Shown piece after piece: positions 43,114 through 50,894 of a stretch of DNA of 64,000 nucleotides (within the stretch, counting starts at the first letter, position 1; every line of letters begins with the position of its first letter). The DNA is from Hyphomicrobiales bacterium (GTDB lineage Bacteria > Pseudomonadota > Alphaproteobacteria > Rhizobiales > JAJFHC01). The notes under the pieces are model-generated. The model saw only the letters and a list, made by a program, of their open reading frames with translations. It did not search any database and was not told the origin of the DNA. Location of the stretch: contig JAJFHC010000161.1 of NCBI GenBank assembly GCA_021775835.1, forward strand, positions 1 to 64,000. Direction: 5' to 3'. Both the position numbers and the translations under genes were made by a program.

Positions 43114-44363
43114 GATGGTGTCTCCCCGTTGTCGCTGGTTTCCCGGTTGACGATCACACCGGCCTCAAACAGTCGGGATATCTGTTCTGTGGTCAACCCT
43201 GCTTCCCTCAGAACTTCCGCACTGTGTTCCCCCAGCATGGGGGCTGGCGTCGGCGTCCGGCGTTGACCGCCGGTAAACCGGTTGGCCGGTCGCATATGCC
43301 TGACGACGCCTTCCTTCGGATAGTTCATGGTTTCGAACAGGCCGACCTCGCCCAGGTGAGGATCATCCAGAAGATCGTCCAGACTGTTGAAGGCAAAGGC
43401 CGGGATGTCCATCTTGCCAAATATCCCGATCCATTCGGTGGTTGTTCTGGATTCCAGCGACCCGTTTCTGATCTTGAAAAACTCGCTGACATTCTCGAGT
43501 CTCGCCGGCACGGTTGCAAACTTCGGGTCCGCCGCCAGTTCGGGCCTGCCGATAGCGTCGAAAAACGCATGGGCCTGCCGATCCGTATTTGCAGAGATGC
43601 AGATGTAGCCATCCTTTGTGCGGATGGGGCGGGCATTGGGGTCGAGAATGCGAGCGTCCCCGGCTTCGCCGCGCGGCGGCTCAAAGGCCTTCTGTCCAAA
43701 ATGTTCCTGGAGGACGAAGCTTGCCACGTTCTCAAACATGGGGACCTCGACGGACTGTCCCTGGCCGGTCAGGTCACGGGCCCGCAACGCGAGCAGGATC
43801 ATCTGGACAGCGATCAGGGCGACAAGGTGGTCGGCGACGACCATGGGAACAAACTGTGGCGCGCCGGTCTGGCGCTCGAAGCACGCCGCAATTCCGGCAC
43901 CTCCCTGAATGATCGTGTCGTAGGCTGGTTTGTCGAAGTAGCGGCCGTCGCGGCCAAAGCCCATCATCATGCAGTGCACGACCTTTGGATTGATCCTGAT
44001 GGCGTCTTCGAAGGTCAAACCCAGTTTCGCGAGCGCTGTGCTGCGCATATTGACCACGATAACATCCGCACTCTCGATCATGGCCCGGACTGCGGCCTGT
44101 CCTTCAGGTTTCTTCAGGTCTATGGCCAGGGACCGCTTGTTCCTGTTCATCTGCAGGAATTTTGGCGACAGCTCGCCGGAACGCGAGGCCCCGCCCATGC
44201 GCCGCAGAATATCGCCGTCCGGTGCCTCAATCTTGATGACCTCCGCGCCGTAGTCCGCGAGGAACTGTGTCGCGACCGGGCCGACCACCACGGAAGTGAA
44301 GTCGAGAACCTTTACGCCGCTGAGCGGACCGTCTGTCAGGAGAGGGGCCTGATCGTCAATCAT
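43110..44363 (-). CDS. CaiB/BaiF (class III) CoA-transferase
   Basis: 417 residues. Seen: LSGVKVLDFTSVVVGPVATQFLADYGAEVIKIEAPDGD, the conserved Asp/Asn-rich NRNKRSLAIDLKKPEG, VVHCMMMGFGRDGRYFDKPAYDTIIQGGAGIAA, and a C-terminal GEHSAEVLREAGLT. It activates an organic acid by moving CoA from an acyl-CoA donor. First gene of the six-gene operon and divergent from the LysR gene at 44505; a substrate of the downstream hydratase and lyase is the likely product. Confidence 0.9.
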   Translation of the reverse strand: MIDDQAPLLTDGPLSGVKVLDFTSVVVGPVATQFLADYGAEVIKIEAPDGDILRRMGGASRSGELSPKFLQMNRNKRSLAIDLKKPEGQAAVRAMIESADVIVVNMRSTALAKLGLTFEDAIRINPKVVHCMMMGFGRDGRYFDKPAYDTIIQGGAGIAACFERQTGAPQFVPMVVADHLVALIAVQMILLALRARDLTGQGQSVEVPMFENVASFVLQEHFGQKAFEPPRGEAGDARILDPNARPIRTKDGYICISANTDRQAHAFFDAIGRPELAADPKFATVPARLENVSEFFKIRNGSLESRTTTEWIGIFGKMDIPAFAFNSLDDLLDDPHLGEVGLFETMNYPKEGVVRHMRPANRFTGGQRRTPTPAPMLGEHSAEVLREAGLTTEQISRLFEAGVIVNRETSDNGETPS

Positions 44364-44504
44364 TGTCAGCTGCCATTCCTGCCGTTTTTCCAGTCGTACA
44401 GAGTATGAATGAGGAAATAATAGGCAACAAACGAATATATATGGCCTATAACTGCGTATGGCGCATCAATTGGCCGGAACTGAGAAGTGGATCAGGAAAA
44501 CGAT

Positions 44505-45413
44505 ATGGAACATCTGGACGTTCTTGGGCTCCAGGCCTTTGTCAGTGTTGCCGAGCAGGGAAGTTTTCGGCTTGCGTCAGCGCGGCTGAACCTCTCGGCC
44601 ACGGCGGTCAGCAGGCGCGTGCAGAAACTGGAGGAAAATCTGGGTTGTCTTCTGCTCAGCAGAACCACCCGGAGCGTCACCCTGACGCCGGTCGGGGCGG
44701 AGTTTCTCCCACGCGCGCAGGAACTGTTGAACGGGATGGAAGGGGCCTTCGAGGAGTTGCGCACCAAGGGCCGCTTCGGCGAAGGGGCGCTGACCATCGG
44801 CTGTCTTCCGACCATTGCATCATACTATTTCCCGGCAATTCTGACCAAGTTCACCGAACAGGCACCGAACCCGGTCCGGATATTTGATCTGTCGGCAACG
44901 GACATTCTGGAATATGTCCGAACCGGAAAAGTCGATTTTGCAATTTCCTTCATTGGAGCCGACTTTCACGACCTGACGATTACACCGCTCTACACCGAAC
45001 CCATGGTCGCCGTTACCGCGCCGGGAAACACACTTGCCGACAAGACCGCGCTCAACTGGCGGGATCTGGCCGGTCAAAGGCTGATCTCGATCGGATCCCT
45101 GAGTGGAACACGACGCTTGATTGATTCATCTCTCCAGGCCCATTCAATCGAGCTCGACTGGTCGTACGAAGTGCAGCACCTCTCAACAGCAATCAACTTC
45201 GCCAAAGCCGGCCTCGGCATAGCGGTGCTGCCGAGGATCGCGACGGAGCTGGTTCACCCTCACATGATCGCACTGGATCTTCTCGAGCCCACTGTCGTGC
45301 GCAGAATCGGCATGATAAGGCGAAATGATTTTGCCCTGCCACCGGCCGCAAAGGCGCTGCACGATATCATTATCCACCATTTGCGTGAGGCGACACGGAA
45401 TGTTGCCGCTTGA
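44505..45413 (+). CDS. LysR family transcriptional regulator
   Basis: 302 residues from ATG 44505 behind AGGAAAACGAT. Winged helix: LDVLGLQAFVSVAEQGSFRLASARLNLSATAVSRRVQKLEENLGCLLLSR; effector domain follows. Divergent from the CoA-transferase operon across 141 bp containing an AT-rich core (about 44430-44450), so it is the likely activator of the DMSP-lyase-type operon. Confidence 0.9.
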   Translation: MEHLDVLGLQAFVSVAEQGSFRLASARLNLSATAVSRRVQKLEENLGCLLLSRTTRSVTLTPVGAEFLPRAQELLNGMEGAFEELRTKGRFGEGALTIGCLPTIASYYFPAILTKFTEQAPNPVRIFDLSATDILEYVRTGKVDFAISFIGADFHDLTITPLYTEPMVAVTAPGNTLADKTALNWRDLAGQRLISIGSLSGTRRLIDSSLQAHSIELDWSYEVQHLSTAINFAKAGLGIAVLPRIATELVHPHMIALDLLEPTVVRRIGMIRRNDFALPPAAKALHDIIIHHLREATRNVAA

Positions 45414-45514
45414 GCAATCCTGGGATTGCATTCATGAGCGACACGCAGGATTAGTCCGGTTATTTGCACTTGTAGAATGCCCGTCCCACAGCCGATACTT
45501 TGGCCGAGGCTGCC

Positions 45515-47482
45515 ATGACCACAGAAACATCAATCCAGTTCCCGCACCTGTTCACGCCGATAGAACTTGGCGGCAAGATCATTCGAAACCGTATCGTCTC
45601 CACGGGTCACCACACCTATCTGTCGGACTTTGCGCCTGACGAAAACCTGATCGCCTACCATGAAGCCCGCGCTCGGGGTGGTGCTGGCCTTATCATCGTG
45701 GAAATTGCCGGTGTCCATCACACGGCGACCTTTTCGGACGGCCTCCTGATGGCGACCTCACGCGATTGCATTCCCGGCTATCGGGCGCTGGTGGAGGCCT
45801 GCCATAAACACGGCGCGTGCGTTTTTGCCCAGCTCTTCCATCCCGGCCGGGAGATCCGGATGACCCGTGATGGCTTTCAGGCGATAGCATATGCGCCGTC
45901 CGAGGTGCCCAACGAACGCTTCCATATCATGCCCCGGAAAATGTCGGCGGACATGGTTCGCGAAATCGTCGAAGGCCATGCCAGGGCAGCGGAGTACCTC
46001 GCCGAGTCAGGTATCGATGGTCTGGAGATCGTGGCAAGCCACGGCTATCTGCACGCGCAGTTTCTGAATCCGGCAACCAACCAGCGCGACGATGAGTATG
46101 GCGGCACGTTTGACGGCCGACTCAGATTTGTCCGGGAGACCATCCAAAGTATCCGTTCAAGGGTCGGCAACATGGCGCTGGGCATGCGCATTTCGGGAGA
46201 CGAACTCGATCCGGCAGGATTGAGCGCCGACCTGGTATTGAAAATCTGCACGGCACTGCAGGATGACGGTCTGCTCGACTATTTCAATGTCACCGCCGGC
46301 ACGTCGGCGTCGCTCGGTGGCTCGGTCCATGTGGTCCCGCCCATGGGCCTCGCAGCCGGATACACCGTCCCCTTTGGGGCTGCCGTCAAGAAAGTCACGG
46401 ACAAGCCGGTTATCGTCACGGGCCGGATCAACCAGCCCCAGGTCGCCGAAGGCATCCTGGCGGCGGGAGATGCCGATCTGTGCGGCATGACCAGGGCTAT
46501 GATTTGCGATCCGCGTATGCCGGAGAAAGCCAGGGCGAACAGGGTTGACGATATCCGGGCCTGCATTGGCTGCAATCAGGCCTGTATCGGCCGGGCTCAG
46601 CGCAGCCATGGGGTTTCCTGCATTCAACATCCAGAATCGGGTCGTGAAGTAAGATTTGGCACGCGCCCGGTTGCCGCCGCGAAGAAGACCGTCATGGTGA
46701 TCGGTGGTGGTCCCGGTGGCATGAAGGCGGCATCCGTTGCCGCGGAACGAGGTCACGAGGTCTTGCTCTTTGAAGCCGCGGTTCAGTTGGGCGGCCAGGC
46801 GCGTTTGGCTTGTCGGTTGCCCGGCAGGGAAGAGTTTGGCGGAATCATCACAAATTTTGAACGCGAGATGACGCTGGCAGGCGTTACCGTGAAGACTGGA
46901 ACGGTGGTTGATCTGGCGCTGGTCGAACAGGTTCGTCCCGATGCAATAGTCCTCGCAACCGGTGCGCAACCATATGTGCCGCACATCGAGGGTGCCCAGG
47001 AAGCTCATGTGGTCACGGCCTGGGATGTGATCGAAGGACGTGCCAATGTCGGAGCGTCGGTCGTCATTGCAGACTGGAAGTGCGACTGGATCGGCATCGG
47101 TCTTGCCGAAATGCTCGCAGTCCAGGGTTGCCGTGTACGGCTCTGCATCAACGGTGCCGAGCCTGGTGAATCCATACAGAACTGGACCCGTTACCACTAT
47201 CTTGGTCACCTCTATAAACTTGGCGTGGAGTTCCATCCACATGTCAGGGTGTTCGGCGCGGATGCCGACACGGCCTATTTCCAGAACACGATCACTGATG
47301 AACCGGTCATTCTGGAGGACACGGATACCCTCGTTCTGTCACTTGGGCACCTTTCCGAGCGAGGCCTCGAAGACGACCTTCACGGCCGGGAGTTCGAAGT
47401 TCACTCAATCGGCGATTGCGTTACGCCGCGCACAGCCGAGGAGGCGGTCTATGAAGGGTTGCAGGTCGGGTGCCTGCTCTGA
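45515..47482 (+). CDS. NADH:flavin oxidoreductase/FAD-dependent Fe-S demethylase-type enzyme
   Basis: 655 residues. N-terminal FMN TIM barrel to about residue 350 (LFTPIELGGKIIRNRIVSTGHHTYLSDFAPDENLIAYHEARARGGAGLII), a [4Fe-4S] motif CIGCNQACIGRAQRSHGVSC (C-x2-C-x3-C-x11-C), and a C-terminal FAD/NAD domain (VMVIGGGPGGMKAA, then SIGDCVTPRTAEEAVYEGL). This is the trimethylamine dehydrogenase / 2,4-dienoyl-CoA reductase / betaine-demethylase layout. In this context (LysE exporter and DmdA-type gene downstream) oxidative demethylation of an N-methylated amino acid is attractive but unproven. Confidence 0.85.
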   Translation: MTTETSIQFPHLFTPIELGGKIIRNRIVSTGHHTYLSDFAPDENLIAYHEARARGGAGLIIVEIAGVHHTATFSDGLLMATSRDCIPGYRALVEACHKHGACVFAQLFHPGREIRMTRDGFQAIAYAPSEVPNERFHIMPRKMSADMVREIVEGHARAAEYLAESGIDGLEIVASHGYLHAQFLNPATNQRDDEYGGTFDGRLRFVRETIQSIRSRVGNMALGMRISGDELDPAGLSADLVLKICTALQDDGLLDYFNVTAGTSASLGGSVHVVPPMGLAAGYTVPFGAAVKKVTDKPVIVTGRINQPQVAEGILAAGDADLCGMTRAMICDPRMPEKARANRVDDIRACIGCNQACIGRAQRSHGVSCIQHPESGREVRFGTRPVAAAKKTVMVIGGGPGGMKAASVAAERGHEVLLFEAAVQLGGQARLACRLPGREEFGGIITNFEREMTLAGVTVKTGTVVDLALVEQVRPDAIVLATGAQPYVPHIEGAQEAHVVTAWDVIEGRANVGASVVIADWKCDWIGIGLAEMLAVQGCRVRLCINGAEPGESIQNWTRYHYLGHLYKLGVEFHPHVRVFGADADTAYFQNTITDEPVILEDTDTLVLSLGHLSERGLEDDLHGREFEVHSIGDCVTPRTAEEAVYEGLQVGCLL

Positions 47483-47538
47483 CGGGACTAAGCTGACGCA
47501 AGAACGGCAAGAGTGTACCCGTCCGATAGCAACACAAA

Positions 47539-47573
47539 GTGGACGTCCGCGTTGAGGTCCACCCGCGTTGAGG
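47539..47573. repeat. Short hairpin overlapping a 16-bp-period direct repeat
   Basis: GTGGAC-N12-GTCCAC (47539-47562) is an inverted repeat, and CCGCGTTGAGG occurs twice (47547-47557 and 47563-47573). It lies in the 169-bp gap before the LysE gene. Possibly a weak terminator or a processed site. Confidence 0.3.
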
Positions 47574-47651
47574 CCAACTAGCAATGGCCTCTGGACTTCA
47601 CGATTGGCGCTGCCGTACTTTGACAACCAGTGCGGCGGAGGACCACAGACC

Positions 47652-48284
47652 ATGGATGCCCTGATTATCCTGATAAGCGTGTTTGCCATCTTTATCCCGG
47701 CCTTGATGCTGCCGGGTCCCGATTTTGTGGCGGTGGTCCGCTCGTCCATGGCCCACGGGGCGATGGCCGGGTTCCAGACGACACTCGGTGTTTCCCTTGG
47801 ACTGGGGTTCTACGCGAGCCTGAGTCTGCTTGGACTGTCGGCCATTCTGGTTGAATACCAGTGGCTGGCGTGGACCGTACGGATCCTGGGCGGCGGCTAT
47901 CTCGCCTTTCTGGGGATCCGGCTGATCCTGACGAAACCTCAGCCGATCGATGTCTCGGCGGCTTCCGGAAAACCGCGCGGCAATGCATTTGTGTTCGGGT
48001 TCCTTGTGACACTTACAAATCCCAAGGCCGTGGTTCTGTTCACAAGCGTATTTGCAACCGCCGTGACGGAGACAACGCCCGTGTGGCTGATGGGCGTGAT
48101 GATCGCCCTGGTCACTGCAAGTTCATTGATCTGGTATTCGATAGTTGCCGTGTTTATGTCCTCGACACCCGTCATCGCCCGGTTTCGAAACGCCCAACAT
48201 TGGATCGAACGCGCTGCAGGCGTCTGTTTTGTAGTGATCGGTGGAAAGATACTGGCGGACAGCCGAAACCCCCTGACACCGTAA
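47652..48284 (+). CDS. LysE family amino-acid exporter
   Basis: 210 residues from ATG 47652 behind GGAGG. Six hydrophobic segments; the family signature is seen in MLPGPDFVAVVRSSMAHGAMAGFQTTLGVSLGLGF and GAYLAFLGIRL-like GGGYLAFLGIRLIL, ending in AAGVCFVVIGGKIL. Exports amino acids or related metabolites. Lies between the flavoprotein and DmdA-type genes on the same strand, so it may export a demethylation product or keep a pool size in check. Confidence 0.88.
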   Translation: MDALIILISVFAIFIPALMLPGPDFVAVVRSSMAHGAMAGFQTTLGVSLGLGFYASLSLLGLSAILVEYQWLAWTVRILGGGYLAFLGIRLILTKPQPIDVSAASGKPRGNAFVFGFLVTLTNPKAVVLFTSVFATAVTETTPVWLMGVMIALVTASSLIWYSIVAVFMSSTPVIARFRNAQHWIERAAGVCFVVIGGKILADSRNPLTP

Positions 48285-48360
48285 TTCTTGTGACAGCCGT
48301 CCCAATATGATTTATGCGACACGGCAGACGAGAACGACGGTTGGGTGAGGGGACCTGCTC

Positions 48361-49530
48361 ATGAATTTAAAGACTGAGAAGAGTGCGTCGGCGGATGCGT
48401 TGGGCTTTGGTACGCAGATCCGCAAATCGCCCTATTTCGACGCCACCGTGCGCTGGGGTGCAAAAGGATTTTCCGTCTACAACCACATGTATATCCCGCG
48501 CGACTTCGGTGATCCGGTCGGAAATTTCTGGAGCCTGGTCAATGACGCGATCCTGTGCGACGTGGCGGTCGAGCGCCAGGTCGAGATTACCGGACCCGAT
48601 GCTGCCCGGTTTGTCCAGATGCTGACGCCGCGCAACCTGTCCAAACTTGCTGTCGGTCAATGCAAGTACATCCTCATCACCAGCGCCCAGGGTGGCATCA
48701 TCAACGATCCCGTCCTGTTGCGTCTCGGGGAAGACCAATTCTGGATATCGTTGGCCGACAGTGATGTTCTGCTGTGGGCCAAGGGCGTTGCCGTCAACGC
48801 CGGCTTGAACGTCGCCATCCGGGAACCGGACGTGTCGCCGCTGCAACTTCAGGGCCCACGGTCAGGGGAAATCATGAAGGCCGTGTTCGGCGAGGTCATC
48901 GAAGACCTGCGCTACTTCTGGCTTACTGCAGTCGACCTTGACGGCATACCGCTGATCATCTCGCGCACAGGCTGGTCCAGCGAACTGGGTTACGAAATTT
49001 ACCTGCGCGACGGCGCCCGCGGTGACGATCTGTGGGAACATTTGATGGCGGTCGGCGGACCATTGGGGCTGGTTCCCGGTCACACATCATCGATCCGCCG
49101 GATCGAAGGCGGCATGCTGTCCTACCACGCGGACATGGATATCGACACCAACCCGTTCGAATTGGGGCTCGACCGGCTGGTCGATCTGGAAATGGAGGCA
49201 GACTTCATCGGCAAACAAGCCCTGGCCGACATCAAGCGCCAGGGTGTGCAGCGGTTGCAGGTCGGCATCGAGATCGGCGGCCCGCCCCTTGCCGCGCCCA
49301 ACACCGTTCCGTGGCCCATTATCCAGGGGACCGACCGGATCGGTCACGTCACCTCGGCAATCTACTCCCCCCGACTGGAGCGTAACATTGCTTTAGCCAT
49401 GGTCGCTGTCGGGCACAGTGCTGTCGGCACAGAAGCCGAACTTGTGACGGCTTCGGGAAGCAGGCACGCCAAGGTCGTGCCCAAACCATTTTATGATCCG
49501 AAGAAACAACTGGCGTCGGCCAAAATCTGA
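48361..49530 (+). CDS. dmdA: DmdA-type demethylase (GcvT family), putative DMSP demethylase
   Basis: 389 residues of the tetrahydrofolate-binding aminomethyltransferase fold. The N-terminus RKSPYFDATVRWGAKGFSVYNHMYIP, then CDVAVERQVEITGPDA, INDPVLLRLGEDQFWISLADSDV, LQLQGPRSGEIM and ARTGWSSELGYEIY-like RTGWSSELGYEIYLRDG track my memory of SAR11 DmdA much more closely than that of glycine-cleavage GcvT. Expected reaction: transfer of a methyl group from DMSP to tetrahydrofolate, giving 3-methylmercaptopropionate. Non-DMSP clades exist, so the symbol is provisional. The DMSP-lyase-type cupins lie 6 kb away. Confidence 0.62.
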   Translation: MNLKTEKSASADALGFGTQIRKSPYFDATVRWGAKGFSVYNHMYIPRDFGDPVGNFWSLVNDAILCDVAVERQVEITGPDAARFVQMLTPRNLSKLAVGQCKYILITSAQGGIINDPVLLRLGEDQFWISLADSDVLLWAKGVAVNAGLNVAIREPDVSPLQLQGPRSGEIMKAVFGEVIEDLRYFWLTAVDLDGIPLIISRTGWSSELGYEIYLRDGARGDDLWEHLMAVGGPLGLVPGHTSSIRRIEGGMLSYHADMDIDTNPFELGLDRLVDLEMEADFIGKQALADIKRQGVQRLQVGIEIGGPPLAAPNTVPWPIIQGTDRIGHVTSAIYSPRLERNIALAMVAVGHSAVGTEAELVTASGSRHAKVVPKPFYDPKKQLASAKI

Positions 49531-49575
49531 CCTTGGCATTACGGTGGCGGGCGCGAGTAACACTCTTCTGCCTGG

Positions 49576-49878
49576 TCACAGATCAATCAACCGCTGCCCG
49601 CTGGCGAACACTTGCGTCCATGTCAGAATGCGCACCGACTTGCGCAGGCCGGTTGGCCAGAACGGATCCTCCTCGACGAGGCCGCATACCAGGCTTTCGT
49701 CGCCAGCCTCAACAACCCAGAGGCCGCCGGCACCTGTTCCGTCGGACTCCCTCAAAGGTCCGGCAGATTCCACATGCGCGGCGTGACGCTCCAGAAATGC
49801 CAGATGATCCGGCATATGTTTCGCTCTCACATCATCACCGGTGTCCGGATTGTCCTCGAACAGAACGACAAATTTCAT
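49576..49878 (-). CDS. YciI family protein
   Basis: 100 residues from ATG 49878 behind AGGAG. MKFVVLFEDNP... MPDHLAFLERHAAHVESAGPLRES ... VRILTWTQVF is a YCII-related domain with the conserved Asp-His-like pair; a ferredoxin-like dimer. Often an accessory or stand-alone enzyme of unknown substrate. Divergent from the LysR gene at 49971 over 92 bp, which probably makes it the regulated target. Confidence 0.85.
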   Translation of the reverse strand: MKFVVLFEDNPDTGDDVRAKHMPDHLAFLERHAAHVESAGPLRESDGTGAGGLWVVEAGDESLVCGLVEEDPFWPTGLRKSVRILTWTQVFASGQRLIDL

Positions 49879-49950
49879 GATCAATCTCCTCGTTTCATGA
49901 CGCTTGAGGGAGTCATAGAGCGGCAAGAATGCCGGTTGAAGGAGAATGAA

Positions 49951-49967
49951 TGCAGACATAATCTGCA
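49951..49967. promoter_or_regulatory. LysR-type palindrome TGCAGA-N5-TCTGCA
   Basis: TGCAGACATAATCTGCA is a perfect 6+6 inverted repeat 3 bp before the LysR ATG and 72 bp before the YciI start. It takes the place where a Shine-Dalgarno sequence would be. Typical of an autoregulatory LysR site. Confidence 0.5.
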
Positions 49968-49970
49968 GAA

Positions 49971-50894
49971 ATGCAGTCTAAAAACTGGAATGACCTGCGA
50001 TTCGTACTGGCCCTGAAACGCGGCCAAAGCCTGGCCGCCGCCGCGCGCCTGCTGGACGTCGACGATACCACTGTGTCGCGCAGGCTCAATGCGCTTCAGC
50101 AAGCAACCGGCACCCGGTTGTTCGAGCGCCGTGCAGATGGCGTTTTACACCTGACACCCGACGGGGAGGCGGCGGCGCACCATGCCGAAGCCATGGAACA
50201 TCAGATGGATCTTCTGACCGAGACGCTTGGGTCCGACAGGGAAGGAGTTGCCGGTGTGGTACGCCTGACGTCTGTCCCGATCGTGATCAACCGTCTGCTG
50301 ACACCACGGATTGGCGGTCTGCTTGAGGCCCACCCTGATCTGGAGGTTGAACTCATCCCAGACAGCCGCGACTTCAGCCTGACCCGTCGTGAGGCCGACC
50401 TGGCGATCCGTCTCGCGCGGCCGGCCACCGGAGGAAGCGCAGTCAAGGCGCGGCGGATCGGGCATCTTGAATACGGGGTCTATGCGTCGCACGAAGTGCT
50501 GGCGGACGACGTGAGCCACCTGCCGTGGATTACCTATGAAGACGCGATGGCGCACATACCCCAGGCCAGATGGGTGGCAAGAACAGCGAGGGGTCGTGGC
50601 GATGCCGTCTCCGGTGTGCGGGTCCACGATGCTGAGACCGCCTTCGAGGCCGCCGTTGCCGGCCTCGGCCGGGCAGTGCTCCCCAGTCTGGTTGCTGATC
50701 AGGACGAGCGCCTTTGCCGCGCAACGCCCGCGAGCGAAATACCGCCGCTGTCACGGGAACTGTGGTTGCTGGCCCATGCCGACCAGCTTGAACTGCGCCG
50801 GATCGCTGCGGTGATTGCATGGATCGAGACTACGGTATCAGGACCACAGGGCGAAGACCAATCTTGCCATAATCAACCGCGAGCCAGCCGTTGA
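49971..50894 (+). CDS. LysR family transcriptional regulator
   Basis: 307 residues. Helix-turn-helix in LRFVLALKRGQSLAAAARLLDVDDTTVSRRLNALQQATGTRLFERRADG; effector domain with VVRLTSVPIVINRLLTPRIGGLLEAHPDLEVELI. No ribosome binding site precedes the ATG; the first bases upstream are the palindrome, so the message may be leaderless or very short-leadered. Its 3' end overlaps the convergent surface-protein gene by 65 bp. Confidence 0.88.
   Translation: MQSKNWNDLRFVLALKRGQSLAAAARLLDVDDTTVSRRLNALQQATGTRLFERRADGVLHLTPDGEAAAHHAEAMEHQMDLLTETLGSDREGVAGVVRLTSVPIVINRLLTPRIGGLLEAHPDLEVELIPDSRDFSLTRREADLAIRLARPATGGSAVKARRIGHLEYGVYASHEVLADDVSHLPWITYEDAMAHIPQARWVARTARGRGDAVSGVRVHDAETAFEAAVAGLGRAVLPSLVADQDERLCRATPASEIPPLSRELWLLAHADQLELRRIAAVIAWIETTVSGPQGEDQSCHNQPRASR

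Noticed and set aside
43224..44408. A 394-codon plus-strand frame opposite the CoA-transferase
   Set aside because: The CoA-transferase frame carries clear family motifs; the shadow does not.
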